From Paractinoplanes brasiliensis (GTDB lineage: Bacteria; Actinomycetota; Actinomycetes; Mycobacteriales; Micromonosporaceae): DNA of 64,000 nt. Of the stretch, positions 41,976-51,688 are shown piece after piece (position 1 is the stretch's first letter; each line of letters starts with the position of its first letter). Both the position numbers and the translations under genes were made by a program. Location: positions 6,244,001-6,308,000 of the forward strand of contig NZ_SNWR01000001.1 in NCBI RefSeq assembly GCF_004362215.1, read 5' to 3'. The notes beneath the pieces were generated by a model that worked only from the letters and a program-made list of their open reading frames with translations, had not been told where the DNA came from and did no database searches.

Positions 41976-43586
41976 TCAGGATCGCAGGTCGCGGGACCGG
42001 TAACCTGCGATACCGGCAACTGTCAGGGCCACGGCCACACCGAGCATGACGGCGGTGGGGAGCCAGTCGACGCCGGTCAGGGGCACGGGCGCCAGGTGCG
42101 CGTAGGGGGAGAGGTCGCGTACCCATGCCGGCGCGGCGATGCTTTCGGCGGTGACGAGCAGCAGGAAGCCGCCGAGCGTGGGAAGGCCGCCGATGACGCC
42201 CACCCATCGGGGCGCCCAGCCGGTCGCCAGGACGGCCGCTCCCAGACCGATCAGGATCACCGGCGTGGTGTTCCACACGCCGTGCAGGGCCGCCGTCACA
42301 GGGAGGTCGCCACCGATGGCCTTGACTCCCGCCCACGTGGCCAAGCCGGCCACGGTGACCAGCAGGGCGGCGGCCACGGCGGCCGCGGTGATCTCAGCGC
42401 CGATCAGCCGGGCCCGGCCGACCGGCTGAGCGGCCAGCAGGGCGAGCCGGCGGTCTGTCTCCGCCGCAACGAACTCGCCCATGCGGACGGCGGTGAAGCC
42501 CCCAACGGGCATGGCGAGCAGCGCGAACAGCGTGGCGGCGAACCCGGCGACACTGCCGAGTCCGGTGAACCCGGCCTTCTCGGCCTGGCCGGCCAAGGCG
42601 GGGTTGTCGGCCAGGAACTCGGTCACCGAAACCGCGGTCAGCCCGATGAGCAGGTAATAGGCGCCGATGCCGAGCGCCCAGCCGGACAACACCCGCACCA
42701 CTCGTCGCACCGCGAAACCTTCCACGCTGCCCAGCAGGCGCAGCCGGGGCCGGCGACGGGTTTGCCCGGCGACCAGCCCACCGCGTACCTCGCGTCGTCC
42801 GGCGGCTGCGACCGCCGCCAGCGTCACGACGACGGTCGCGGCCAGCAGGACCAGCAGGGGCGCGACCCAGTTGTGCACGTACGGGCCGCTCAGCGCGGCC
42901 AGCCCGAACGGGGACAGCCAGCGCAGCCCGCTCAGCGAATCCACCCCGTCGCCGATCATGCGGGCGAGCAGCGTGACGCCCAGGACCGCGGCGGCTGTGC
43001 CAGTGGCCGCTGTGCGAGCGGGAAAAATCTGCGCGGCCAGGGTCGCGGTAGCGGCGAAGAACAGCCCGACCAGGCCGGTCCCGATACCGTGCACGAGCGC
43101 TCCGGACGGTGCTGTGCCGGCAGTCACCAGCGCGCCCACGATCACTCCGGCGGTGACGACCGAGACCATCATGACAGCGGCCAGATGCCGGACCACCGCA
43201 CCCTTCAGCGTGACGCGGCCGGACAGCAGGACGTCCCACCGGCCGGCGTCCTCCTCACCGCGCGTGATGCGGGTGGTCGCCAGAATGGCCCAGGCCCCCA
43301 GGAGCACCGCGGTGACCGTGCCGACTCGCCACACGGTGAACCCGCCGGCCGTGTCGAGACCGATCGGCTCGCCGAACAGCGTGCGGACAGCCGGGTTGGC
43401 GGCGAGAGCTTGCAGGCTCCCGGCGGCGGCCGGGTCGGCCATCACCTGGTTGAAGGTGGTCGCGACCAGTGCGGTCATGCCCCCGGCCAGGACCGTGACG
43501 ATGAGCCCACTGGGGCGGACCTGGCGGACCGCCAGACCCGTCACCGCCCGGCCGGGAGCCGGCGGGCGCACGACGGCGGTGCTCAT
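41976..43586 (-). CDS. ABC-2 type exporter permease (polyketide-antibiotic exporter type)
   Basis: A 536-residue permease with about twelve helices in two similar halves (about 20-260 and 290-536), as in the actinobacterial TetRAB-like antibiotic exporters. The opening reads VRPSGLIVTVLAGGMTALVA and a cytoplasmic motif RGEEDAGRWDVLLSGRV is typical of this group; ETDRRLALLAAQPVGRARLI is its counterpart in the second half. The ATG overlaps the ATPase stop by four bases. Substrate unknown. Confidence 0.86.
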   Translation of the reverse strand: MSTAVVRPPAPGRAVTGLAVRQVRPSGLIVTVLAGGMTALVATTFNQVMADPAAAGSLQALAANPAVRTLFGEPIGLDTAGGFTVWRVGTVTAVLLGAWAILATTRITRGEEDAGRWDVLLSGRVTLKGAVVRHLAAVMMVSVVTAGVIVGALVTAGTAPSGALVHGIGTGLVGLFFAATATLAAQIFPARTAATGTAAAVLGVTLLARMIGDGVDSLSGLRWLSPFGLAALSGPYVHNWVAPLLVLLAATVVVTLAAVAAAGRREVRGGLVAGQTRRRPRLRLLGSVEGFAVRRVVRVLSGWALGIGAYYLLIGLTAVSVTEFLADNPALAGQAEKAGFTGLGSVAGFAATLFALLAMPVGGFTAVRMGEFVAAETDRRLALLAAQPVGRARLIGAEITAAAVAAALLVTVAGLATWAGVKAIGGDLPVTAALHGVWNTTPVILIGLGAAVLATGWAPRWVGVIGGLPTLGGFLLLVTAESIAAPAWVRDLSPYAHLAPVPLTGVDWLPTAVMLGVAVALTVAGIAGYRSRDLRS

Positions 43587-44479
43587 CGGCCGGTCTCCGT
43601 GCCGTAGTAGTCGAGGAAGATCTCCTCGAGACTTGGTTCCCGTACCGCCAGGGCGGTTACCTCGGCCGTGGCCAGGCAGCGCAGGGCAGGCGCGGGCGGC
43701 CCGGTCAGGGTGAACCGCAGCCGGCCGTCACCGGTGGCAGTGACCGCCTCGACACCCGGAACCGGGCTCAGTTCGGGCGCCGGACCGGTGAAGGAGACGG
43801 TGACCTCGGAACGGTGCAAGGCCCGCAACTGGTTGATGGTGGCGACCTCGACGAGACGCCCGGCCCGCAGGATGGCGACCCGATCGCAGACGGCTTCGAC
43901 CTCGGCGAGCTGGTGTGAGCTCAGAAAGACGGTCTGCCCCCGGTCGCAGGCCTCGCGGACTGCCGTGCGGAATTCGCGCTCCATGAGCGGGTCGAGGCCG
44001 CTGGTCGGCTCGTCGAGCACCAGCAGCGGCGCCCGGGTGGCGAACGCGGCGATCAGGGCGACCTTCTGCCGGTTGCCGGTCGAATAGGCGCGCGCAGGCT
44101 TGGCCGGGTCGAGGTCGAACCGCTCGATCAGCTCGTCGCGATAAGCAAGGTCGGTGCCCGGCCCGGTGCGGGCCTGCAGATGCAGGATCTCGGCTCCGGT
44201 GAGCTGCGGCCACAGCGCCACATCGGCCGGCACGTAGGCCAGCGACCGATGGGAGCGGGCGACGTCAGCGGCGTCGACACCGAACACTTCGGCGCGCCCG
44301 GCGCTCGGCCGGGCCAGGCCGAGCAGCAGCCGGATCGTGGTGGACTTGCCGGCGCCGTTAGGGCCGAGAAAGCCGAACACCTCACCAGGCCGCACGTCCA
44401 AGTGCAAGGCATCCAACGCGGTCAGAGCGCCGTAGCGCTTCGTCAAGCCAGCAGCGCGCAGCGCAGGAATGTCGGTCAC
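43583..44479 (-). CDS. ABC transporter ATP-binding protein (DrrA-type)
   Basis: A 298-residue ATPase of the drug-exporter class. Walker A is GPNGAGKST. The signature is unusual: AYSTGNRQKVALIAAF in place of LSGGQ-type. Walker B is LLVLDEPTSGLDPL and the switch His is in FLSSHQL. GTG 44479 has AAAGG upstream; longer frames run over the leader element. It is co-translated with the permease that follows. The 24-bp leader 34 bases upstream is shared with the stand-alone nhaA. Confidence 0.9.
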   Translation of the reverse strand: MTDIPALRAAGLTKRYGALTALDALHLDVRPGEVFGFLGPNGAGKSTTIRLLLGLARPSAGRAEVFGVDAADVARSHRSLAYVPADVALWPQLTGAEILHLQARTGPGTDLAYRDELIERFDLDPAKPARAYSTGNRQKVALIAAFATRAPLLVLDEPTSGLDPLMEREFRTAVREACDRGQTVFLSSHQLAEVEAVCDRVAILRAGRLVEVATINQLRALHRSEVTVSFTGPAPELSPVPGVEAVTATGDGRLRFTLTGPPAPALRCLATAEVTALAVREPSLEEIFLDYYGTETGR

Positions 44480-44513
44480 GGGTAAGCCTTTCCGTCGGCA
44501 TGGATCACTGACT

Positions 44514-44537
44514 GCCGACCAGGCTTCCCGGCGCACC
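44514..44537 (-). repeat. duplicated 24-bp leader element, copy at ABC operon
   Basis: The minus strand begins GGTGCGCCGGGAAGCCTGGT and ends CGGC, one base different from the nhaA copy. It ends 34 bases before the ABC ATPase GTG, close to the 38 bases at nhaA. No third copy was found in the window. Confidence 0.65.
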
Positions 44538-45011
44538 TGTCGTCACCGTACTACCGCTTCGACCCCGGAGAAAGTTCGCCGCGCCAACGGACGGGATGGC
44601 CGGTGATCGATCATCGCGGAGTCGCCCGGCCTGCGGTTCCCGTACGTCAGCCCGGTGTGGCTGATCGGACGCCATGTCACCAGCAGCGATGGCAAGCAGT
44701 TCGCCGCCCGCGCCTGGTCACGCGTGCGGGGACGCCGCCACCCCGCTTGCTCATTCGCAACGCGACGACTGCTTCGGCCGGGACGTTTCAACCGCCCGGC
44801 CGGAGGCGCCACCCGCGCTCTTTTTCTTCCGGACGCGAATACGGGCGAATCGCGGGAGCCTTCGAGGGAGATCAATTGACGTATTGATGCTCGTCACGCT
44901 CCTGCGAGGGGCCTGAAAGGCATTTCCGCGCGCCGGAGGCGGGGTTGTCCGTCGATGCGCCGCGCTTTACCTTCCCAAGTCACGGCATCGACAGCACGGG
45001 GGTGCATCTCA
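44538..45011. other. 474-base gap between ABC operon and secreted pseudoprotease
   Basis: This separates divergent genes and should hold both promoters. Near 44620-44725 the plus strand reads a protein-like stretch (RFPYVSPVWLIGRHVTSSDG) with a stop just before it and no start, possibly a fossil. The last 40 bases contain GGGGGTG, the ribosome-binding site for the gene at 45012. No repeats or operators were recognised. Confidence 0.4.
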
Positions 45012-47717
45012 ATGCGTACGTTTCTGCCTGGGCGCCGAAAACTGTCCTGGTTGACGGCGGCCGTGGTCGCTGTCGCATCAGGAGTGCTCGTGGTCGGCGC
45101 CGCCACGGCCGAGGCGGCCGACGGCCAACCGGTCCTGGCCGACGATCTCCCCTATCCGGGCGCGGCGCAGATCCTCGCCGAGCAGAACGTCCGGCTGATC
45201 GCCGGTGACGGGCACATCCGGCTGGTGAGCTGCGCGACCCCGGTGTCCGGCGACATCGGCCTGGTGAAGGTCTACACCACTGACGAGGCGATCGGCGCGG
45301 ACGGCATCGGCCGGGTCTGCTTCCGGGTCTCCGGCCCGACCGGGCTGCTCACCCTGCAGGTTCCGGGGGTGTACGAGATCCGCGGTGACGGCCTTCGCAC
45401 CGGCGCCGGACACGAGATCAGTGCCGACCTGCGCACCGACGACGGCGAAGCAGTCAGTGTCGAGGTCGACCCCGACGGCAGCACCCAGGTCGGCCTGGGC
45501 GCCGACCCGCACGGCTCACCGACCACGCTGCTGCGGCTGGTAGTCGCCGACAACGGCCCGGCCGGCGCGCTGTCGTCCCATCCGTTCGTCGCGAGGGTGC
45601 TCGCGGGTGACCGCGGCTGCGCCGGGGTCCTGATCGCACCTCGATGGGTGGCTACCGCCAAGGGCTGCTACGGCGACGGCGCGGTCACCGCCGGGGCGCC
45701 GCCGCAGGAGACGCATGTGGTCGTCGGGCGGGCCGACCTGCGCAACGGCGGCGGCCACACGTCCGAGGTGGTGGAGGTCGTGCCCCGGGCGGACCGTGAC
45801 CTGGTCCTGGCCCGGCTCGCCGAGCCGGCCACCGGCATCACTCCGATCGGCCTGGCCGACACCGCGCCGGGGCCGGCCGCGACGGTGCAGGCCGCGGGGT
45901 ACGGACGCGGAGCTGACGGATGGCCGGGCGACCAACTGTGGCTCGGAACGTTCACGGTCACGGGCACCTCGGCCGGCACGGTCGAGCTGGCCCGAGCGGC
46001 AGGCACCACGACCAGTACCTGCTCCGGCGATGCCGGCGGGCCGGCCTTCGTCGAGGTGGACGGTGAGTACCGGTTGGCCGGCGTGCATTCGCGGTCGTGG
46101 CAGACCGGCTGCGCGGGCGTGACCGAGAGCCGGGACGTGGCCGTCACCACGCGCACCGACGACATCGCCGGCTGGATCCGGACCCAGACCCTCGACGCCT
46201 GCCGGGCGCCGGTGGAGGAGGGCTTCACGGCGCTGCGTGAGGACGGGAGCGCATCGGCGAGCCCGTGGTCCGTGGTCGGCGCCGGCAAGGTCACCGAGGC
46301 CCAATGCGAGCTGTCGCTGACAGGCGGCGCCGCGCTCGCGCAGTACACCGCGCGGCGCATGCCTGCCGCGTACACGCTGCGCCTGGACTTCAACCCGGCG
46401 GCCGCGGACGCCGATGCCGGTGTCGTCGTCGGCCTCCCGCGCGTCACCGACGCTGCCGGCACCCGGGGTGTCCCGGTCCGGACAACCACCGGCGGCACGG
46501 CCGGCGCCTCGGCCGGAGTCTGGAACGCGCTGGAGATCACGGTGGCACAACGGCGGGTCACGGTGCGGATCAACAGCACGCTCGTCGACGACTTCACCGT
46601 CAGCGACCCGTCCCTCTTGCTGGCCTCCGGCTTCCTCGGGCTGCGGGCCGATGCGGCCCACCCGAAGGTCCGGTTCCGCAACCTCCGGGTACGCGCCGAC
46701 CAGCCCGGCGTTGACGCCGGCACGGTTCCCGTGCTGTACAACTACAACAACGCGTTGACCCGGATGTTTCTGTTCCAGGGCGTCGGCGGCCCGCAGGCGG
46801 CCGCCCCGCGGCTCGCTTGGGATTCCGGCACCGGTAACTGGGAGGCCGCTCGCACCCGGCCGATCTCGGGCGACTTCGACGGCAACGGCACGACCGACGT
46901 GGCCGCCTTCTACAACTACGGCAGCGGCCTCAGCCGGCTGTTCCTGTTCCGCGGCGTCACGGGCACCGGTGTCGCACCGGTCCAGGTGTGGAGCTCCGCG
47001 GCCGGCGGCTGGGACTCGAACCGGATGAAGGCCGTGCCCGGGGACTTCGACGGTGACGGCAAGACCGAGATCGCGGCCTACTACAACTACGACAACTCGC
47101 TGACCAGGCTGTGGCTCTTCGACAACATCGACACCGGCACGACGGCCCGTCAGGTCTGGGACTCCGGCGTGGGCGCCTGGGACTGGAACCGGATGAAGGC
47201 CGTGCCCGGGGACTTCGACGGCGACGGCAAGACCGAGATCGCCGCCTACTACGCCTCCGACGGCGCCCTGACCCGGCTGTTCCTGTTCCGCGATGTCGCC
47301 GGATCCACGGTGCCCGTCACCCAGGTCTGGGACTCCGGTGCGGGCGCGTGGGAGGGCAGCCGGCTCACCCCGCTGCCCGGCGACTTCGACGGCGATGGAC
47401 GAACCGACATCGCCGCGTTCTACGACTACGGCAACGCGCACACCCGGCTGTTCCGCTTCACCGATGTCGCCACCGCGGCGAGCGTGGCGCAGGCCTGGGA
47501 AGGCGGCCCGAACAACTGGAACGCGGCCAAGGCCAAGGCCGTGACCGGCGACTTCGACGGCAACGGCAAGTCGGACCTCGCCGCCTTCTACGACTACGGC
47601 AACTCCCAGATCAAGCTGTGGCGGTTCACCGCCGTCGACGCGACCGCCCAGCCCGCGCAGGCGTGGGACTCCGGTCCCGGTGCTTGGGAATGGCCGCGGG
47701 TGCTGACCGCCGGCTGA
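45012..47717 (+). CDS. secreted trypsin-like pseudoprotease with FG-GAP repeats
   Basis: A 901-residue exported protein. A signal peptide (about 1-36) is followed by a trypsin-fold domain (about 180-395), a LamG-like/DUF1080-like beta domain (about 400-565), and five full FG-GAP/VCBS repeats (GDFDGDGKTEIAAYY type, Ca2+-binding DxDGxGxxD). The trypsin site is broken: the catalytic His in TAAHC is Gly218 (ATAKGC) and the Ser in GDSGGP is Ala341 (GDAGGP), while Asp263 remains. It is thus probably a binding protein, not a protease. The ALF-repeat toxin gene starts 42 bases after its stop. Confidence 0.85.
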   Translation: MRTFLPGRRKLSWLTAAVVAVASGVLVVGAATAEAADGQPVLADDLPYPGAAQILAEQNVRLIAGDGHIRLVSCATPVSGDIGLVKVYTTDEAIGADGIGRVCFRVSGPTGLLTLQVPGVYEIRGDGLRTGAGHEISADLRTDDGEAVSVEVDPDGSTQVGLGADPHGSPTTLLRLVVADNGPAGALSSHPFVARVLAGDRGCAGVLIAPRWVATAKGCYGDGAVTAGAPPQETHVVVGRADLRNGGGHTSEVVEVVPRADRDLVLARLAEPATGITPIGLADTAPGPAATVQAAGYGRGADGWPGDQLWLGTFTVTGTSAGTVELARAAGTTTSTCSGDAGGPAFVEVDGEYRLAGVHSRSWQTGCAGVTESRDVAVTTRTDDIAGWIRTQTLDACRAPVEEGFTALREDGSASASPWSVVGAGKVTEAQCELSLTGGAALAQYTARRMPAAYTLRLDFNPAAADADAGVVVGLPRVTDAAGTRGVPVRTTTGGTAGASAGVWNALEITVAQRRVTVRINSTLVDDFTVSDPSLLLASGFLGLRADAAHPKVRFRNLRVRADQPGVDAGTVPVLYNYNNALTRMFLFQGVGGPQAAAPRLAWDSGTGNWEAARTRPISGDFDGNGTTDVAAFYNYGSGLSRLFLFRGVTGTGVAPVQVWSSAAGGWDSNRMKAVPGDFDGDGKTEIAAYYNYDNSLTRLWLFDNIDTGTTARQVWDSGVGAWDWNRMKAVPGDFDGDGKTEIAAYYASDGALTRLFLFRDVAGSTVPVTQVWDSGAGAWEGSRLTPLPGDFDGDGRTDIAAFYDYGNAHTRLFRFTDVATAASVAQAWEGGPNNWNAAKAKAVTGDFDGNGKSDLAAFYDYGNSQIKLWRFTAVDATAQPAQAWDSGPGAWEWPRVLTAG

Positions 47718-47759
47718 ACCGCCGCTTGGCACTGATGCTCGTAAGGGGATGGAGTCGTC

Positions 47760-50700
47760 ATGACGCGCTTTTCCACGCCCGCGCCGGTCCGCCGCAGCCT
47801 CATCGCCGTGCTCGCCGCCCTGGCGGTGTTCGCCGGCCTGCTGCGCGCCGCACCAGCCCGGGCCGAGGACCCACCGATCACGGCCGACCGCTCGGCGGTG
47901 TTGCTGGCCTGGCAGGACGGCGGCGCACAGGTGCGCCGCGCCGCCGAGGCCGCGCTCACCGGTGGCGACGACCAGATACGCGCCTTTCTCGACGGCGGGG
48001 CCGCGCGGGCCCAGCGGCAGGACGAGCGCGACGCCGTCCTCGCCGCCATCGGCGACAGTGGCCCGGCCGTGCGGGCCGCGGCCCGCACGGCGCTGGACAC
48101 CGCTGACGATGACGTCCTGGCCGCCTTCCTCGACCACGGCTGGCGATCCGCTTCCGAGATCGACGCCCGTGTCCGGGTCAACCAGCTCATGGCCGTGGGT
48201 GGCGACCAGGTCAAGCAGGCCGGTCAGCAGGCCCTGGACTCGGAGAGCCCGGCGAAGCTCCGTCAGTTCTTGGATACCGGCTGGCAGGCGCAATGGCAGA
48301 CCGATCAACGGCTACGGGTCAACCAGGCCATGCAGACCGGCGGCCCGGAGGTCCGGACGGCCGGCCAGCGGGCCCTCGACGCCGGCACGGCCGAGGCGCT
48401 CGAGTCCTTCCTGGAGTACGGCTGGGCGGTCGCCGCGTCGTGGGACGAGGAGACCGCAACCCTGACCGGGCTGCTCGCCCAGGCGGAGGCCGCCGGAACG
48501 CTGGCAGCCCAGGAGACCCAGCGGGCCACCGAGGAGGCCGAGAAGGCCCGTGCCGCGGCCGAGGCGGCTCGTAAGGCCGCAGCCGAGGCGGCCGCGGCGA
48601 CCGATGCCGCCCGCAACGACACCGCCGAGGCCGCAGCCCAGGCGAAGCGGGCCGCGGACGCCGCGCAGAAGGCCGCCGCCTCGGCGAAGGTGGCGGTGCA
48701 GGCCGCCGCGGCCGCCAATCGGGCCGCCCGGGCGGCGGCGACCGCCGCCCAGCGTGCCGCGTCGGCCGCGTCACGCGCCGAGCAGGCGGCGACCAGCGCC
48801 TACCGGGCAGCCGCAGACGCCGCCACGGATGCCACCAAGGCCGCGACCGCCCGGCAGGCCGCGCAGACCGCCCGCGACATGGCCAAGAAGGCCCGCGAGT
48901 TCGCGGACACGGCAGACCAGGCCGGCAAGGCCATCCAGGCCGGGCACAGCGCGGTCGCCGCGGCGAAGTCCGCCGCCCAGCACGCGAAGGAAGCCGCTGC
49001 CGCCAACGACCAGGCGGTCCAATACGCCAAGAACGCCGGTGCCGACGCGCGGGAGGCCATCGCCGCGGCGGCCCGGGCCCGGGCCAACGCCGAACGTGCC
49101 GTCCGGGCCGCCAACGCCGCGGAGGGCTACCTGCAGGTGGCGATCGACGCGGCCTTCGCCTCCCGCGACGCCGCCCGCCGCGCTGCCGACCACGCGGAGG
49201 CCGCCGCAGTGGCGGCCATCGAAGCGGCCGAGCACGCCGGCGAGGCGGCCGAGGCGGCCAACCGGGCCACCGCCGCGGCCCAGGCCGCGACCACGGCCGC
49301 CACGGCGGCCGTCGGCACCGCGGCCCAGGCGCAGATGGTCTTCGACGCGGCCCGGGTCGCCGACGCCGAGCGGCTGGCCGTCGTCCGCGATGAAGCCCTC
49401 GAGGACGCCCGCGCCGCGAGCGCCGAGTACGACGCCCAGCGCCGGGCTGCGGACTGGGATGCCGGCCAGTACGCGCAACGGACGGCGGAGACCAACCGCC
49501 TGCTTGCCTTGGCGCAGAACCCGGCCACCGACCCGGCGATCGCCGTAACCAGCGCACGCCGGGCCGCGCTGGCCATCGCGAGCGGTCCCGGCGCCTGGTC
49601 GCGCCAGGCCGCCCTGGGCGCCCTGACCGGCACCGACGCCGAGGTCCTGCAGTACGCGCGGACGGTAGTGGCCACGGCCGCGGCCCAGGACGACCGCGCC
49701 GCGGTGATGGACATCGGCATCTCCGACAACCCGAAGCTGGCCGCTGCCGCAAAGGCCGCGCTGGCCGGCAGCGACGCCCAGGTGTCGCAGTTCCTGCAGA
49801 GTCAGAGCTATCCGGGCCGCTACACCGACGACCGGCTCAAGGTCAACCAGATCCGGGCCGCCGCCGTCCGCGACAACGACGTGGTCCTGGCCCAGGCGGC
49901 ACAGGCCGCCCTGGACGAAGAGACCCTCGCGGCCCTGCGCGGCTTTCTGGACGACGGGCAGTACACGGCGGCCGCGACCGGGCAGCGAGTCCGGGTCAAC
50001 CAGATCATCAGCGACCCCGGCAGCGGACCCGAGCTCAGAGCAGCCGCCCAGGTTGCGCTGGACGGGCCGCCGCCGGCGCTCGCCGAGTTCCTCGACACAG
50101 GCCGCTACACCGCGATCGAGCGGGACGCCACCGCGGCCGCGCACATCGTCCAGGTCGCCGGGATGGTGCAGCGCATTCACCAGATCGCCGAGACGGCGGT
50201 CGGCGACGCGTTGCAGGCGCAGTCGATGGCGGCCCGGGCCCGCGGCGACGCCGTCGCGGCCGTGAACTACGCGAACCAGGCAGCGCAGTCGGCCGAGCAG
50301 GCCGCACAGTACGCGAACCAGGCCAACACCTACGCGAACCAGGCAGCGGCCTCGGTGCAGAAGGCCGCCGACGCGGTCGCCACGGCGCGCGCCGCCGCCA
50401 CCCGGGCGGTGTCGTCGGCGCGCAGCGCGGTTCGTTCCGCGTCTTGGGCCGTGGCGTCGTACGAGAGTGCTGTCGCCTCGGCCGAGAAGGCGCAGACGTC
50501 GGCCAAGGCCGCCTACGACTCGGCGGTGGCGGCCGGCAAGGACGCCGACCTGGCCGCCGCCGCGGCCAACGACGCGTACAACACGTATCTCTTCGAGCGC
50601 AACTCGGAGCTCCTGGCCTGCCACGCCGAGTATGCCGAAGGGCCGGCCCCCGAGCTCGAGAAGCTGCTGACCGGCCAGAGCGGCAAGTGGTGGAAGAACT

Positions 50701-51677
50701 GCGCGGCGAACGTGATCGGCGACCCCGCCGAGCTCGCCAACCGGGCGTACAAGAACGCCGGTTTCTGCGGCATCTATCCGGAGAACAGCCGGCTTTACCA
50801 GAACTGCCTGCATTCCGTGCTCGACCCGGCGTTCAGCGGCATGCAGCCGCTGCTCTTCTTCGCCGAGGCGGTCAAGGGCATGATGGCCATGCTCGCGCCG
50901 GTCGCCGTCACCGTGGTGGCCGGATGCATCGCCACTGTGGTCTGCGGGATCGTGGCGGGAACCCTGCTCACCCTGGGGGACGTCGGGCTCAACGTCTTCA
51001 AGCACATCAAAGGCGACCAGTCCCTCGCTGACACCCTGCTCCACATCGGACGCGTCGCGCTCGAGTCGCTCATCTTCGTCGGTGTCGGCAAGCTGGTCAG
51101 CGCGGGCTTCCGCGCCCTCAAGGGCCTGTACCTGGCCGGCAAGGCCGCGAAGGCCGCCGAGGCCGAGCTCCAGCTCGCCAACCTGTCCCGGCTGAAGATC
51201 GTCGGCCTGCCGCCCTGCCTGCGCGCGATGGCGAAGGCCGCCGCGGCGCCCAATTGCACATCCCTGGTGCCCTACAACCTCGATGAGCTGAGCCGGCGCG
51301 CTTTCGCAGCCCGGGGCGAGGCCGGCTTCCCGGCGGGCAGCATAGAGTTCCCCGGCGGTAACGTGGCAGTGGCTCGGGTCGAGGGATACGACGGCCTGAT
51401 CGTGGGCTTCAGCCGGGGCAACGGGTTCCATTCCGAGGACGACATCCTCGCGCAGATCGAGGAGCTGAAGAAGACCAACCCAGGTCTCGGAAAGATCACC
51501 GCGCTCTACAGCGAACGCCAGCCGTGCCCGGTCTGCGCCGGCAAGCTGCCCGCCTACCTGGCCCCCGACGCCAAGATCACCTGGTCGGTGCCGTGGGGTG
51601 ACAATCCGATCATCAACGACTCGGCCAACAAGCTGCTCGCCTACTTCATCGCCAAGGCCAGCAGGGCCACCAGCTAG
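47760..51677 (+). CDS. secreted ALF-repeat polymorphic toxin with deaminase-like C-terminus
   Basis: A 1305-residue exported protein. A signal peptide ends near APARA (residue 35). Two blocks of about four ALF repeats each (about 45-230 and 600-815; RVRVNQ and FLDxGxY motifs recur) are linked by a very Ala-rich helical region (about 235-600) and followed by another (about 815-935). Cys-containing sequence and a hydrophobic segment (VTVVAGCIATVVCGIVAGTL) come next. The final ~110 residues carry HSE (1224-1226) and SERQPCPVC (Cys1256, Cys1259), the zinc and catalytic motifs of deaminase-fold toxins, closest to the XOO_2897-like group by memory. Target base is unknown. Confidence 0.8.
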   Translation: MTRFSTPAPVRRSLIAVLAALAVFAGLLRAAPARAEDPPITADRSAVLLAWQDGGAQVRRAAEAALTGGDDQIRAFLDGGAARAQRQDERDAVLAAIGDSGPAVRAAARTALDTADDDVLAAFLDHGWRSASEIDARVRVNQLMAVGGDQVKQAGQQALDSESPAKLRQFLDTGWQAQWQTDQRLRVNQAMQTGGPEVRTAGQRALDAGTAEALESFLEYGWAVAASWDEETATLTGLLAQAEAAGTLAAQETQRATEEAEKARAAAEAARKAAAEAAAATDAARNDTAEAAAQAKRAADAAQKAAASAKVAVQAAAAANRAARAAATAAQRAASAASRAEQAATSAYRAAADAATDATKAATARQAAQTARDMAKKAREFADTADQAGKAIQAGHSAVAAAKSAAQHAKEAAAANDQAVQYAKNAGADAREAIAAAARARANAERAVRAANAAEGYLQVAIDAAFASRDAARRAADHAEAAAVAAIEAAEHAGEAAEAANRATAAAQAATTAATAAVGTAAQAQMVFDAARVADAERLAVVRDEALEDARAASAEYDAQRRAADWDAGQYAQRTAETNRLLALAQNPATDPAIAVTSARRAALAIASGPGAWSRQAALGALTGTDAEVLQYARTVVATAAAQDDRAAVMDIGISDNPKLAAAAKAALAGSDAQVSQFLQSQSYPGRYTDDRLKVNQIRAAAVRDNDVVLAQAAQAALDEETLAALRGFLDDGQYTAAATGQRVRVNQIISDPGSGPELRAAAQVALDGPPPALAEFLDTGRYTAIERDATAAAHIVQVAGMVQRIHQIAETAVGDALQAQSMAARARGDAVAAVNYANQAAQSAEQAAQYANQANTYANQAAASVQKAADAVATARAAATRAVSSARSAVRSASWAVASYESAVASAEKAQTSAKAAYDSAVAAGKDADLAAAAANDAYNTYLFERNSELLACHAEYAEGPAPELEKLLTGQSGKWWKNCAANVIGDPAELANRAYKNAGFCGIYPENSRLYQNCLHSVLDPAFSGMQPLLFFAEAVKGMMAMLAPVAVTVVAGCIATVVCGIVAGTLLTLGDVGLNVFKHIKGDQSLADTLLHIGRVALESLIFVGVGKLVSAGFRALKGLYLAGKAAKAAEAELQLANLSRLKIVGLPPCLRAMAKAAAAPNCTSLVPYNLDELSRRAFAARGEAGFPAGSIEFPGGNVAVARVEGYDGLIVGFSRGNGFHSEDDILAQIEELKKTNPGLGKITALYSERQPCPVCAGKLPAYLAPDAKITWSVPWGDNPIINDSANKLLAYFIAKASRATS

Positions 51678-51688
51678 AGTCGCCTCCC

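Noticed and set aside
44610..44730. protein-like stretch FPYVSPVWLIGRHVTSSDG in the gap before the pseudoprotease
   Set aside because: A stop lies just upstream, no start or ribosome-binding site fits, and no domain is complete; kept only as a possible fossil in the gap note.
46738..47700. FG-GAP repeats read as a tandem DNA repeat or mobile element
   Set aside because: The repeats are at protein level with diverged codons, typical of a beta-propeller-like domain.
48480..49360. repetitive DNA in the Ala-rich part, considered as a repeat array or CRISPR
   Set aside because: It is in-frame codon-level repetition of Ala/Lys/Glu helices, without direct repeats of constant length or unique spacers.
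48771..51431. long minus-strand open frame opposite the ALF-repeat toxin gene
   Set aside because: It mirrors the Ala-rich coding repeat and encodes low-complexity Gly/Arg sequence; the plus-strand signal peptide, ALF repeats and deaminase motifs are real.
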